Both the position numbers and the translations under genes were made by a program. Under the pieces are notes generated by a model. It was given only the letters and a program-made list of their open reading frames with translations. It had not been told where the DNA came from and did not search any database. This document shows, piece by piece, positions 47,131-55,899 of a DNA stretch of 64,000 bases (positions within the stretch are counted from its first letter, which is position 1; every line of letters begins with the position of its first letter). Source of the DNA: Methylomonas sp. ZR1 (lineage in GTDB: Bacteria; Pseudomonadota; Gammaproteobacteria; Methylococcales; Methylomonadaceae). The stretch is taken from contig NZ_RCST01000001.1 of assembly GCF_013141865.1 (NCBI RefSeq), positions 4,836,001 to 4,900,000 on the forward strand. Reading direction: 5' to 3'.

Positions 47131-48570
47131 TCAAAAATAGTTGCCGTTAATCAGGAAATGAGTAGCAATACTACCGAAGAAACCGATCAAAATGACCGGC
47201 ATCCATTTCAAGTGTGCACTAAAGGAGTAAACGCCTTTCATTTGTCCCATCAAGCCTACGCCTGCTGCCGAGCCGATTGCCAATAAGCTGCCGCCCACGC
47301 CTGCGGTTAATGTGACTAACAGCCATTGGCCTTGCGAGATGTCGGGATGCATGGTGAGTACCGCAAACATGATGGTACCGTTATCAATGAAAGCCGACAG
47401 GATGCCGACCACAATGTTGGCGATGGTGGGGTCCATGCCGACGTATAACACATCCGAGGCCATGGTCAGATAACCAATGAAACTCAGGCCGCCGACGCTG
47501 ATCATGACGCCGTAAAAAAACAGCAGGGTGTCCCATTCCAGTGTGGCGACGCTTTTAAATACATCGAATTTTTGGCTTGGCCTGGCGTCGGGAACCGCAA
47601 CGTTAAATAATTTATACACGTGGGCGAAATCGCTAATTTTGCCGTTGTCTTTATCAGCGGTTTTTTGCAAATAAAAGCCCAGGAATTTTAGATAAGTCAG
47701 GCCGGCCAGCATGCCGGCCGCGGGTGGTAGTTTCAACATGTTTTCGAAGCAGACCGCAGTAATAATCGTCAGTAAAAACAGCACGATCATGGTCATTGCG
47801 CCGCGTTTCATTTTTGGGGCTTTACCGACTGCGGCAGGTTGCTGTTTGGGTATCCAGAAATGCATGATTATCGCGGGCAGTGCGAAATTGACTATGGCCG
47901 GGATGAAAAGCGAGTAGAAATCTTTGAACGGTACAACCCCGCTTTGCCAAACCAATAGTGTGGTGATGTCGCCGAATGGGCTGAACGAACCGCCGGCATT
48001 CGTGGCTACCACGACGTTGATGCAAGCCAACGTAACGAACTTGCGATTGTCTTTGCCCATGGCTGCGATCACTGCGCCCATCAGCAGTGCAGTGGTCAGG
48101 TTGTTGCAAACCGAGGACATGAAAAACGACATGATGCCGGTAATCCAGAATAACTTTCTGTAGCTAAAACCTTTACTGAGCAACCAAACCCTCAGATTAT
48201 CGAAAACGCCGCGATCTTCCATCGCATTCAGATAAGCCATCGACACCATGATGAACAAAAACAGTTCCGCATAGCCTTCCAGACAAGCACGGAATGCGTG
48301 TCCGGCCTGCTCGCTCATGCCATTATTCACGTAAATGCCGGCGATAAAGGCCCAGATCAAGCTCGCGGCTAATACCATGGGTTTGGATTTGTTTAATTCG
48401 GTGACCTCTTCGGTCATTGCCAGCAGATAGGCAACGGCAAATATGCCGATAGCCAAATAACCCACCCAATGCTTAGTCAGATTAAGGGCTTGTGCTGCTT
48501 GTTCTGCGTCTGCCCAAGCTATTAGTGGTGAGCAGGTGAGTAAAATGAGTAGAAGGATGCGCGAAAACAC
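47131..48570 (-). CDS. nhaD: Na+/H+ antiporter NhaD
   Basis: Sodium-proton exchanger of the inner membrane. I place the start at the GTG at 48570, giving 479 residues, because AAAGGAG stands nine bases before it and a signal-like hydrophobic stretch (ILLLILLTCSPLIAWA) follows. An open frame continues 36 codons upstream to 48678 but it covers a structured leader. About 12 hydrophobic segments follow, with the conserved SSVCNNLTTALL, NAGGSFSPFGDITTLL and FIDNGTIMFA blocks of the NhaD/Ion-transporter superfamily. The protein fits cytosolic pH and Na+ control. Confidence 0.92.
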   Translation of the reverse strand: MFSRILLLILLTCSPLIAWADAEQAAQALNLTKHWVGYLAIGIFAVAYLLAMTEEVTELNKSKPMVLAASLIWAFIAGIYVNNGMSEQAGHAFRACLEGYAELFLFIMVSMAYLNAMEDRGVFDNLRVWLLSKGFSYRKLFWITGIMSFFMSSVCNNLTTALLMGAVIAAMGKDNRKFVTLACINVVVATNAGGSFSPFGDITTLLVWQSGVVPFKDFYSLFIPAIVNFALPAIIMHFWIPKQQPAAVGKAPKMKRGAMTMIVLFLLTIITAVCFENMLKLPPAAGMLAGLTYLKFLGFYLQKTADKDNGKISDFAHVYKLFNVAVPDARPSQKFDVFKSVATLEWDTLLFFYGVMISVGGLSFIGYLTMASDVLYVGMDPTIANIVVGILSAFIDNGTIMFAVLTMHPDISQGQWLLVTLTAGVGGSLLAIGSAAGVGLMGQMKGVYSFSAHLKWMPVILIGFFGSIATHFLINGNYF

Positions 48571-48602
48571 GGGTGAACTCCTTTCAATAACTGGGTGCTG
48601 GA

Positions 48603-48672
48603 CAGCCACGGTAGGGAGTGAGTTCCTCGACCGTGACTGCTTTTGCCGTGCCCGCTTAACTACGGGTTTGGC
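48603..48672 (-). promoter_or_regulatory. Structured 5' leader of nhaD
   Basis: On the minus strand two hairpins stand 33-100 bases before the nhaD start. The first pairs GCC..CCCG with CGGG..GGC (48672-48645). The second is a ten-base stem CAGTCACGGT/ACCGTGGCTG (48639-48603, one G-U pair) with a 17-base loop containing GAGG/CTC. Such a compact double hairpin before a sodium exporter is a candidate for ion-responsive control. Sodium riboswitches exist, but I cannot match this to a published consensus. Confidence 0.45.
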
Positions 48673-48795
48673 TATCACGATAGTACAAAGTTTGTAACTT
48701 TACAGCGAGTGTAGTTTAGCATCGCTAAAGCCCGGATATTCCGCTAGGAATGCTTGGGTTTTATATGCTTAACCCTGCCATTAAATCCAATATAT

Positions 48796-48861
48796 TCGTC
48801 ACTCCCGCGCAGGCGGGAATTCGTTAAAGCCTTTTGTCTCCGGCTTTTGCGGGAGCGACGA
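48796..48861. repeat. Dispersed palindromic intergenic repeat
   Basis: TCGTCACTCCCGC (48796-48808) and GCGGGAGCGACGA (48849-48861) are inverted repeats bounding a 66-base element with an inner CCCGCGCAGGCGGG palindrome. Similar 'cgtcattcccgcgaaggcggga' elements are dispersed in many proteobacteria as non-autonomous elements. It lies between nhaD and the NfnAB-like gene. Confidence 0.6.
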
Positions 48862-48917
48862 TATGGATCGGGTCTGTAGTCTACCGGGGATAGGCTTAAA
48901 GTCTGCCTATCTTGTTA

Positions 48918-51900
48918 TCATTGGGCTTCGAGTAAATACGTCAGCCAGAGTGAGGACAGTTTTTCCTGTACCGTGTTTTGCCGCAGACGGGCTGCCAGAT
49001 TGGGGAAATCCACATAATCCAGTGCCTGATCCTGGTTGTAACAAGAATACATAAAGCTCTCTTCGCCGCTTTCCGGATCCACGTGTTTGCATAAGCATTG
49101 GGCGCAGACGCCTTTCATCATGCATTGCATCGGCGAGTTGATTGAGCCGACCGCCTCGTGGCCTTCCTTCAAGTACGGTTTTAAAGCGGCAAAGCGTGCG
49201 GCTTTTACCGCTGCCATCATTCGATCCGAGCCGATAACGATCAGGTGATCCACGTCCTGCAGACGAATGCTGGTGTCACCTAATTTTCCGGTGGCATAGG
49301 ACACCATCGCTTCGACGATATTGCCGACAAAGGTTTTATCCTGTGGCCGAGTGACCGGAATCGCTTCGTTGCCGGGTCTGTCGTCTACAGCCCAAACAAT
49401 CACGTCGGACGCTTCTTCAATTTCCGGGACTTTGAACAAGTCTTCACTGTTACGGTAACCGGCGAAATACAGCACCTTGTTGCCGGCATTGCGCATGGCT
49501 TTACCGATTGAGAACAATACCGCGTTACCCAAACCGCCGCCCAGCAGCAAAACGGTTTTACCGGTTGGAATTTCGGTCGGGGCGCCTGTTACACCCATCA
49601 ATACCAGCGGATCGCCGACTTTCCAGGTGGCGCACAAGCGGCTGGAGCTGCCCATTTCCAGGGCAATCAAAGACACCAAACCTTTCTCTTTATCAACCCA
49701 GGCGCCGGTCAAAGCCAAGCCTTCGGCGGCCAGCGTGGTGCCTTCGACCACGGGAGCCAGTGACTCGTAGTTTTGCACCCGGTAGAACTGGCCGGGCTCA
49801 AAATGTTTCGCAGCGGCGGGCGCTTTGATGACCACTTCGATGATGGTGGGTGTCAGACGATTCACTTCGACGACATGCGCCAGGAAAGTCGCATCCAGTC
49901 TGTCCTGTAAGTCGCGTAACTGCGCATCGCGTTGTGCTTGCTGTGAGGCATCCAATCCAGCAATTTCGTTGGCAAACAGTTGAACGATATACGGATAACC
50001 ATCTTTGGCGCTGGCCATGGCTTTTACCACGTTGCCGGCATAAACCGGATGGTTGTCGCCATAGAAAGTGATGTACCGGCCGTTGCTGGCATAAGACGTA
50101 AACGGTGCCGGTTTGCCTACTTTGACTTGCGCCTCATCGGCCATCGGCGCCAATTGCGCTTTGCCGTCCAACCAGTCGGGCTCGTGACGTTTGTAGAATT
50201 TGCCTTCCATCGCGAACGTGCGCGGATGCTCGGACTGGTAGATTGTATTGGGCGCGGTGCCGGCGGCGATGAAAAGGCCGCGCAGCTTCACTTCCACTTC
50301 ATCTGCTTTGCGCCATTTGCCGTCTTGCTCGGTCAGCCTCTCAAAGCGTACGGCTTGCAAATGACCGTATTGATCTTCGATCGCTTCCAATGGGCTCATG
50401 CCTTCGGCTAGGTAAATGCCTTCCGAGAGCGCTTCGTGGATCTCTTCGTGGTTTTGCCGATATGCTGGCGAGTCTTTGATGCCTTTACGGTAGAACAGCG
50501 TCACGCCGCCCCATTGTTTCAGGAGCGGCAGGAAATTAGGTGTTTCACCGGCAGCAGCAGCACGTTCACGCTCCTGTTCGATGACGCGGCCATGCGCCAG
50601 GAACTCTTCCAGAATTTCCAGTTCTTCACCATCGTAACGGCTGCGCACCGCCGCTTCCCCGTATTTGGCCACCAGTTTTTCGTAGCGATGCAGAATTTTG
50701 CTGACTTGACCAGGATAGTAAGCCAGTAATTCGGTGGTGGTATCGATGGCTGTCAAGCCGCCGCCGATGACGCCGGCCGGTAGCCGAACTTGTAGATTAG
50801 CCAGCGAGGATTCTTTAGCCGCGCCGGTCAATTGCAGGCCCATCAAGAAGTCTGAAGCCTTGCGGATACCACGGGTCATGTTGTTTTTCAGATCGATCAC
50901 GGTCGGCTTGCCGGCGCCGCTGGCGATGGCGATGTGGTCGAAACCCATTTCCCAGGCTTCGTCGATGGTGATGGTGCCGCCGAAACGCACGCCGCCGTAG
51001 CATTTGAAAGCGTTGCGGCGTAGCAAAGTCAGGTAAATGACTTTCAAAAAGTTTTTGTCCCAACGCACGGTAATGCCGTATTCGGCCACGCCGCCAAAAC
51101 CCAGCAACACACGTTTATCCAGGTCTTCGTAAAGGTCTTGGAAGTCCATGATGGGCATCGGCACGTTATCGCGGTCGCCGGTTAGATGCAGGGGGAGCGG
51201 CTCGATTTTCAAGGCATCGATACCCACTACGCCAAAACCTTCATTCAGCAAATAGTGCGACAAGGTATAACCGGCCGGACCCATGCCGGCCACCAGCACG
51301 TTTTTGCCGTTATACGGTAGGGCGGTGGAGCGTTTGATGTTCAGGGGGTTCCAGCGGGTCAACAGGCTGTAAATTTCAAAGCCCCAAGGCATGAACAATA
51401 CGTCGGTCAGCACATTGGTTTCGATTTGTGGAATATTCACCGACTCGGTTTTTTGATAAATACAACCGCGCATGCAATCGTTGCATATCCGGTGGCCGGT
51501 GCCGGGGCACATCGGATTGTCGATTATGATCATCGCCAGCGCGCCGATATTGTCGCCTTGGCGTTTGACCACGTGCATCTCGGAGATTTTTTCTTCCAGC
51601 GGGCAGCCGGTCATCAGTGCGCTCAAATGATTGGTTTTGAACGTACCGTCTTTTTTGTTCTTGATGCCTTTCGAACAGGAGTCGTTATCCCGGTCGTGGC
51701 AGTAAATGCAATGATCGACTTCATACAGCACTTGGCGCTGTTTGAAGCGTTTGTCGGTCAAGGCAAAGCCGTCGCGGCGGCGATGATGGTGATCGTCGCA
51801 AGCCCAGACGTCATAGCCGTTTTGCGCCACTGTTTCGTGGTCAACCAGATTGTCCAGATTGGTTTTTTCCGGCACCTTGAAACTGACCCATTTGGCGACA

Positions 51901-52565
51901 TAGGCTTGTAATTCCGGGTCGTGTTGGGCGGCAAAGCTCCAGCGACGGACGATGTCCAGCAGGCCGGCTACCAGGGCAGCAGCACTGTCGTAGCCGGTCA
52001 ATTGGTCTTTGAACGCGGCAAGCTCGGCATCGGCGATTTCGGCCTGTTGCGACAAGCGCCATAAATCGGCGCCTAGTTGGCTAATCGCCAATTCCGGATC
52101 GGCCCGGAATAAATCCTGTTTGTCGGCGGCAGTCAACAAACCATCTAGTTGCGCCCGCAATGCGGCAATATCCCAGCCTTCAATGGTTTGCCCTTTGAAC
52201 AACTTGCTCAAATTGCCAACGATTTCTGTGCGATAAACAAATATTGCGTCGAATTCGCCACGAATATGGCCGATTTGTTGGTCGCGCACATCGCTGACAT
52301 TGAATAAACGCGCGACGAAGGTACCGACTAGCGGTGCCATTCTTACCAATAATTCGGAAACTTCCTCGGGCTTCATGCCTTCGCCGCCGCAGGCGCGGTA
52401 AGCAGTAATTTCCGCAAACAAGGCGGCATCGTGTTGCTGTACCGACTGATCGAATACCGTCAACAAATCAGACAGGCGTTTGGCATCGTACAAGTCTTTA
52501 TAGGCAAAGCCGGGGATGCCGAGGGTGAGTTGGGTAAGGTCGCGAGTATTAAGCTTTTGTGTCAT
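48918..52565 (-). CDS. NfnAB-like fused NAD(P)H/ferredoxin oxidoreductase
   Basis: A 1215-residue flavoprotein (start ATG at 52565; TTG one codon upstream). Order: an N-terminal helical domain of unknown kind (about 1-270), a cysteine-rich stretch (Cys at about 287, 290, 298, 322, 354, 362, 365, 369) suited to Fe-S clusters, then a GltD/NfnB-like FAD domain (VLVAGMGPAGYTLS, about 424) and an NADP-binding part (GVIGGGLTAID). A PyrK/NfnA-like ferredoxin-reductase domain from about 905 (PGQFYRV, LLLGGGLGNA) ends with a 2Fe-2S loop (CMMKGVCAQCLC). This equals NfnB fused to NfnA, with added N terminus. In anaerobes Nfn bifurcates electrons between NADPH, NADH and ferredoxin; here the role is inferred. 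Confidence 0.8.
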   Translation of the reverse strand: MTQKLNTRDLTQLTLGIPGFAYKDLYDAKRLSDLLTVFDQSVQQHDAALFAEITAYRACGGEGMKPEEVSELLVRMAPLVGTFVARLFNVSDVRDQQIGHIRGEFDAIFVYRTEIVGNLSKLFKGQTIEGWDIAALRAQLDGLLTAADKQDLFRADPELAISQLGADLWRLSQQAEIADAELAAFKDQLTGYDSAAALVAGLLDIVRRWSFAAQHDPELQAYVAKWVSFKVPEKTNLDNLVDHETVAQNGYDVWACDDHHHRRRDGFALTDKRFKQRQVLYEVDHCIYCHDRDNDSCSKGIKNKKDGTFKTNHLSALMTGCPLEEKISEMHVVKRQGDNIGALAMIIIDNPMCPGTGHRICNDCMRGCIYQKTESVNIPQIETNVLTDVLFMPWGFEIYSLLTRWNPLNIKRSTALPYNGKNVLVAGMGPAGYTLSHYLLNEGFGVVGIDALKIEPLPLHLTGDRDNVPMPIMDFQDLYEDLDKRVLLGFGGVAEYGITVRWDKNFLKVIYLTLLRRNAFKCYGGVRFGGTITIDEAWEMGFDHIAIASGAGKPTVIDLKNNMTRGIRKASDFLMGLQLTGAAKESSLANLQVRLPAGVIGGGLTAIDTTTELLAYYPGQVSKILHRYEKLVAKYGEAAVRSRYDGEELEILEEFLAHGRVIEQERERAAAAGETPNFLPLLKQWGGVTLFYRKGIKDSPAYRQNHEEIHEALSEGIYLAEGMSPLEAIEDQYGHLQAVRFERLTEQDGKWRKADEVEVKLRGLFIAAGTAPNTIYQSEHPRTFAMEGKFYKRHEPDWLDGKAQLAPMADEAQVKVGKPAPFTSYASNGRYITFYGDNHPVYAGNVVKAMASAKDGYPYIVQLFANEIAGLDASQQAQRDAQLRDLQDRLDATFLAHVVEVNRLTPTIIEVVIKAPAAAKHFEPGQFYRVQNYESLAPVVEGTTLAAEGLALTGAWVDKEKGLVSLIALEMGSSSRLCATWKVGDPLVLMGVTGAPTEIPTGKTVLLLGGGLGNAVLFSIGKAMRNAGNKVLYFAGYRNSEDLFKVPEIEEASDVIVWAVDDRPGNEAIPVTRPQDKTFVGNIVEAMVSYATGKLGDTSIRLQDVDHLIVIGSDRMMAAVKAARFAALKPYLKEGHEAVGSINSPMQCMMKGVCAQCLCKHVDPESGEESFMYSCYNQDQALDYVDFPNLAARLRQNTVQEKLSSLWLTYLLEAQ

Positions 52566-52613
52566 CAAGTTATTCCGTGAGCGTTCGCTTGAAGTGATAA
52601 ATGAAAATTCGGG

Positions 52614-53543
52614 TTAAGGCATGTCGTCGACGACGCTGTCTTTGGCGGGCGGCATCAGGTCGTCGCGGCTCAAGCCCAGGCTCAAAGCGAGTGAGCTGGC
52701 GATGTAAATCGACGAGTAGGTGCCTTTAACGACGCCGATCAGCATAGCAATCGCGAAGCCGTGGATGGTTTTGCCGCCGAGGAAAGCTAGGGCCAACAGT
52801 GTTAAGAAGACGGTTAACGAGGTCAGAATGGTCCGGCTCAGCGTGTCGTTCAGTGCGGTGTTAACGATGTCGTTGATTGATTCCTTGATGCGACTGGTGC
52901 GGACGGTTTCACGAATCCGGTCGTAGACCACGATGGTGTCGTTGATGGAATAACCGATCAAGGCCAAAATTGCTGATAACACGGTCATGTCGAATTCCCA
53001 GCCAAATACCGAGAAAAAACCCATCGTGATGATACTGTCGTGGAATAAGGCAGCGATCGCGCTCAAGGATAATTTCCACTCAAAGCGAATGCTGACGTAA
53101 AACATGATGCCGACAAAAGCGAAGAACAGGGCCAGGCCGCCATCGTTGACCAAGTCATCGCCCACTTGCGGGCCGACGAATTCCACGCGGCGCAGTTCGC
53201 CGGGTTGGCTTTGGCTGCTGTTAGCGACATTTAGCACTTTTTCGCTAAGCTCTTTTTGGCTGATGTTTTCTACCGGCTTCAAGCGGATTAACACGTCAGC
53301 CGCGCTACCGAAATGTTGCAGATTGGCATCGGCGAAGCCTTGTTGCTCCAGCGTGCTGCGCATCTTGTCTAGATCGGCGGCTTGGTTGTAATGCAATTCG
53401 TAGACGCTGCCGCCGGTAAAGTCTATGCCCAGATCCAGACCCTTGACGAAAAATGAAACAATGGAAATTAACAACAGCGTGCCGGAAAAGTAAAAGGCCA
53501 GCTTTCTTTTACTAAGAAAATCAATATGTGTAGCGGAAGTCAT
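52614..53543 (-). CDS. secF: Protein translocase subunit SecF
   Basis: Accessory RND-type subunit of the Sec translocon. From the ATG at 53543 (AGGA eight bases before) the protein has 309 residues with six membrane helices. The motif GIDFTGGS follows helix 1, and ALIGYSINDTIVVYDRIRE plus TVFLTLLALAFLGG are conserved SecF segments. Upstream on the same strand is trkH, not secD, and no secD or yajC is found in the window, which is unusual for this gene. Confidence 0.95.
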   Translation of the reverse strand: MTSATHIDFLSKRKLAFYFSGTLLLISIVSFFVKGLDLGIDFTGGSVYELHYNQAADLDKMRSTLEQQGFADANLQHFGSAADVLIRLKPVENISQKELSEKVLNVANSSQSQPGELRRVEFVGPQVGDDLVNDGGLALFFAFVGIMFYVSIRFEWKLSLSAIAALFHDSIITMGFFSVFGWEFDMTVLSAILALIGYSINDTIVVYDRIRETVRTSRIKESINDIVNTALNDTLSRTILTSLTVFLTLLALAFLGGKTIHGFAIAMLIGVVKGTYSSIYIASSLALSLGLSRDDLMPPAKDSVVDDMP

Positions 53544-53641
53544 GCCAATGTTCCTGATAAGTGGTGAGTGTTGCGATCCGGTCACGCTAAGTCTATGTTG
53601 TTTTTATAGAGGGCTTGCGGACGATAAGGCGACGAATTGTA

Positions 53642-55099
53642 CTATTTTCTCCAGAAAGTGGGTGTAAAAAGCACGATTAGCGTAAAGACTTCCAGACGGC
53701 CGAGTAACATGGTTATTGCGCAAATCCAGGTTTGGAAATCACTGAGGCTGGCGTAACTATGTGATGGGCCTAGCTGGTTTAGGCCGGGGCCGGCGTTATT
53801 AATACAGGCGATTACGGCGCTAAGGGCGGAAATCGGGTCCAGTCCGGTAAAGATCAGGGTGAAAGTCATCACCACAATCGAAATGAAGTACAGAAAAATA
53901 AACGCCAGGACGGCGAAGATGATTTTGTTGGCAATCGGCGTGTCGCCAATCCGAATGGGATTGACCGCGCGGGGATGCAGCAGGCTGAACATTTCCCGTC
54001 CTGCCTGTTTCCAAAGCAGTAGGGTTCTGAACATTTTGATGCCACCGCCGGTTGAGCCGGTGCAGGCTGTGATGCAGCTTAAATACAGCATCCACCAAGG
54101 GACAAAGGGTGGCCATGTGTCGTAATCGATGCTGGCGAAGCCGCAGTCGGTGGCGATAGAAACCAGGTTGAAAGTAACATGACGCAGAGAAATGAAAAAA
54201 TCCGGGTAAATATCGAAATGCCAAAGATAGCTGCTGCAAAGTAAGGTACTACAGGCTATGACACCCAGCATCGGTATCGCTTCCGGGTCGGACAAATACG
54301 GCTTAAGGCTGCGATTATGCAGTACCGTGTAATGTGTCGCGAAATTCATCGCGGCGATCAGCATGAAAATAGTCAGCACCAGTTCGATAGCTGCCGAATC
54401 GTAAAAGCTGATGCTGGCGTCGTGCGTCGAAAACCCACCCAGTCCGAGAGTGGAAAATGAGTGGCAGATGGCGTCGAACCAACCCATGCCGGCCAAATTC
54501 AATGCCAGGATACAGGCTAAGGTGGCGCCGGCGTAGACTAGCCAGAGCAAGCGGGCGGTTTCGGTGATGCGCGGGGTGATTTTGCTGTCCTTGACCGGGC
54601 CAGCGATCTCGGCTTTATACAACTGCATACCACCAACACCCAACAACGGCAAAATTGCCACGGCCAGGACGATGATGCCCAATCCACCTATCCAGTTTAG
54701 CTCGTGTCGCCAGAGGTTCAGTGACGGGGCCAAATTGTCCAGACCGACCAATACCGTGGCGCCGGTGGTGGTAAAGCCGGAAACGCATTCAAAAAAAGCG
54801 TCCGTGAACGACAGGCCGGGTATGCCCCAAATCAGCGGCAATGTGGCCGCGGAAGACATCAATACCCAGAACGAAGCTACCAGCAAGTAGCCGTCTCGGG
54901 TTTTCACATCGCCGCGAAAGCGCATGGTCACGCCGGAAAGCAGACTGCCAATCCCTATATTCAGTGACATGCCGTTTACAAAGTGATCGACCATGCCATC
55001 CTCGAAATACAGCGAAGTGGCTATGGGTAGCGCGTAGGTCACGCCGAAGACCATCAAGATCAGGCCGAGTACAAAACCTATAGTGCAAAAACGTTGCAT
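53642..55099 (-). CDS. trkH: Potassium uptake protein TrkH
   Basis: Ion-conducting membrane subunit of the Trk K+ uptake system. I take the ATG at 55099 (485 residues, family length 483) over an upstream reading frame with a non-conserved Arg-rich extension. The four pore loops are visible: SGFTTTGATVL, STLGLGGFST, ATDCGFASID and NNAGPGLNQLG. The regulatory subunit TrkA is not next to it. It lies upstream of secF on the same strand with a gap of about 100 bases. Confidence 0.94.
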   Translation of the reverse strand: MQRFCTIGFVLGLILMVFGVTYALPIATSLYFEDGMVDHFVNGMSLNIGIGSLLSGVTMRFRGDVKTRDGYLLVASFWVLMSSAATLPLIWGIPGLSFTDAFFECVSGFTTTGATVLVGLDNLAPSLNLWRHELNWIGGLGIIVLAVAILPLLGVGGMQLYKAEIAGPVKDSKITPRITETARLLWLVYAGATLACILALNLAGMGWFDAICHSFSTLGLGGFSTHDASISFYDSAAIELVLTIFMLIAAMNFATHYTVLHNRSLKPYLSDPEAIPMLGVIACSTLLCSSYLWHFDIYPDFFISLRHVTFNLVSIATDCGFASIDYDTWPPFVPWWMLYLSCITACTGSTGGGIKMFRTLLLWKQAGREMFSLLHPRAVNPIRIGDTPIANKIIFAVLAFIFLYFISIVVMTFTLIFTGLDPISALSAVIACINNAGPGLNQLGPSHSYASLSDFQTWICAITMLLGRLEVFTLIVLFTPTFWRK

Positions 55100-55297
55100 A
55101 GTGCCCTGATTAAAACCGAAAAGGTTTTGCCGTGTTGTTATAGATCGCCGGTCTCGAACGCGCCAAACAGCCAAGCGCGCCGCAGCCGGCAATTGTAACA
55201 AACAATCGCCGAAATGGGCCTGTCACATAAGCTTAAACAAAGCTTCATATTGTTGTCACAAAGCATCTCTAAGCTGGTCTCGTCATCAGGGATCAAC

Positions 55298-55381
55298 GTG
55301 AAACGGAAAATCGAAGATTTTCAACTGCTGCGTGAAGGTCGCGGTCGACGCGCGCGGCAAACAACGAGGGCCAGACCATGA
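55298..55381 (+). CDS. Possible 27-codon leader ORF before the PAP2 gene
   Basis: An in-frame GTG at 55298 opens a short basic peptide (MKRKIEDFQLL..RGRRARQTTRARP) whose TGA overlaps the ATG of the PAP2 gene (ATGA). The overlap suggests translational coupling, as with leader peptides. It has no strong ribosome-binding site and could be chance. Confidence 0.25.
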   Translation: MKRKIEDFQLLREGRGRRARQTTRARP

Positions 55382-55899
55382 AGCTGATTTACTCCATTCA
55401 TAAGTACGACGTGACGATGTTTACCTGGTTGAACAGCGTTGCCATCCATGCCTACCTAGTGCGCTTTTGCCGCATGATTTCCCGCACCGCCGACGGTTTT
55501 CTGTACGTCATTCTCGCGGCCTGGCTCTATTGGGATCAAGGGATCAACGATGCGTTATTGCGGGCCATGATATTAGCGTTTCTAATCGAAAGACCGGTCT
55601 ATACGCTGCTAAAAAAAGGCTTTAAACGCAACCGTCCGCAACAAGCGCTGCAGGATTTCCAGAGCGTGATTACGCCATCGGATCAATTCAGTTTTCCCTC
55701 CGGACATACTTCGGCCGCATTCATGGTGGCAACTTTAGTGGGCTATTTCGCGCCTGCGTTGCTGCCGGTTCTTTATGTTTGGGCCGCGCTGGTCGGTTTT
55801 TCCAGAGTGGTTTTGGGCGTGCATTTTCCCACCGACACGCTGATGGGCGTGGTCTTGGGGGTTGGCGCGGCAATTTTTAGTCTCAATTACATTTTATGA
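55378..55899 (+). CDS. PAP2-family membrane phosphatase
   Basis: A 173-residue integral membrane protein with the three lipid-phosphatase motifs: KKGFKRNRP, PSGHTSAA and SRVVLGVHFPTD. It removes phosphate from a lipid such as undecaprenyl pyrophosphate or phosphatidylglycerophosphate. GAGGG lies about ten bases before the ATG. Its last codons overlap the start of the glycosyltransferase gene, so the pair is probably co-expressed and may act on the same lipid-linked sugar. Confidence 0.9.
   Translation: MKLIYSIHKYDVTMFTWLNSVAIHAYLVRFCRMISRTADGFLYVILAAWLYWDQGINDALLRAMILAFLIERPVYTLLKKGFKRNRPQQALQDFQSVITPSDQFSFPSGHTSAAFMVATLVGYFAPALLPVLYVWAALVGFSRVVLGVHFPTDTLMGVVLGVGAAIFSLNYIL

Noticed and set aside
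48571..48678. 36-codon N-terminal extension of NhaD
   Set aside because: Covers a strong double hairpin, and the AAAGGAG-GTG start at 48570 fits better.
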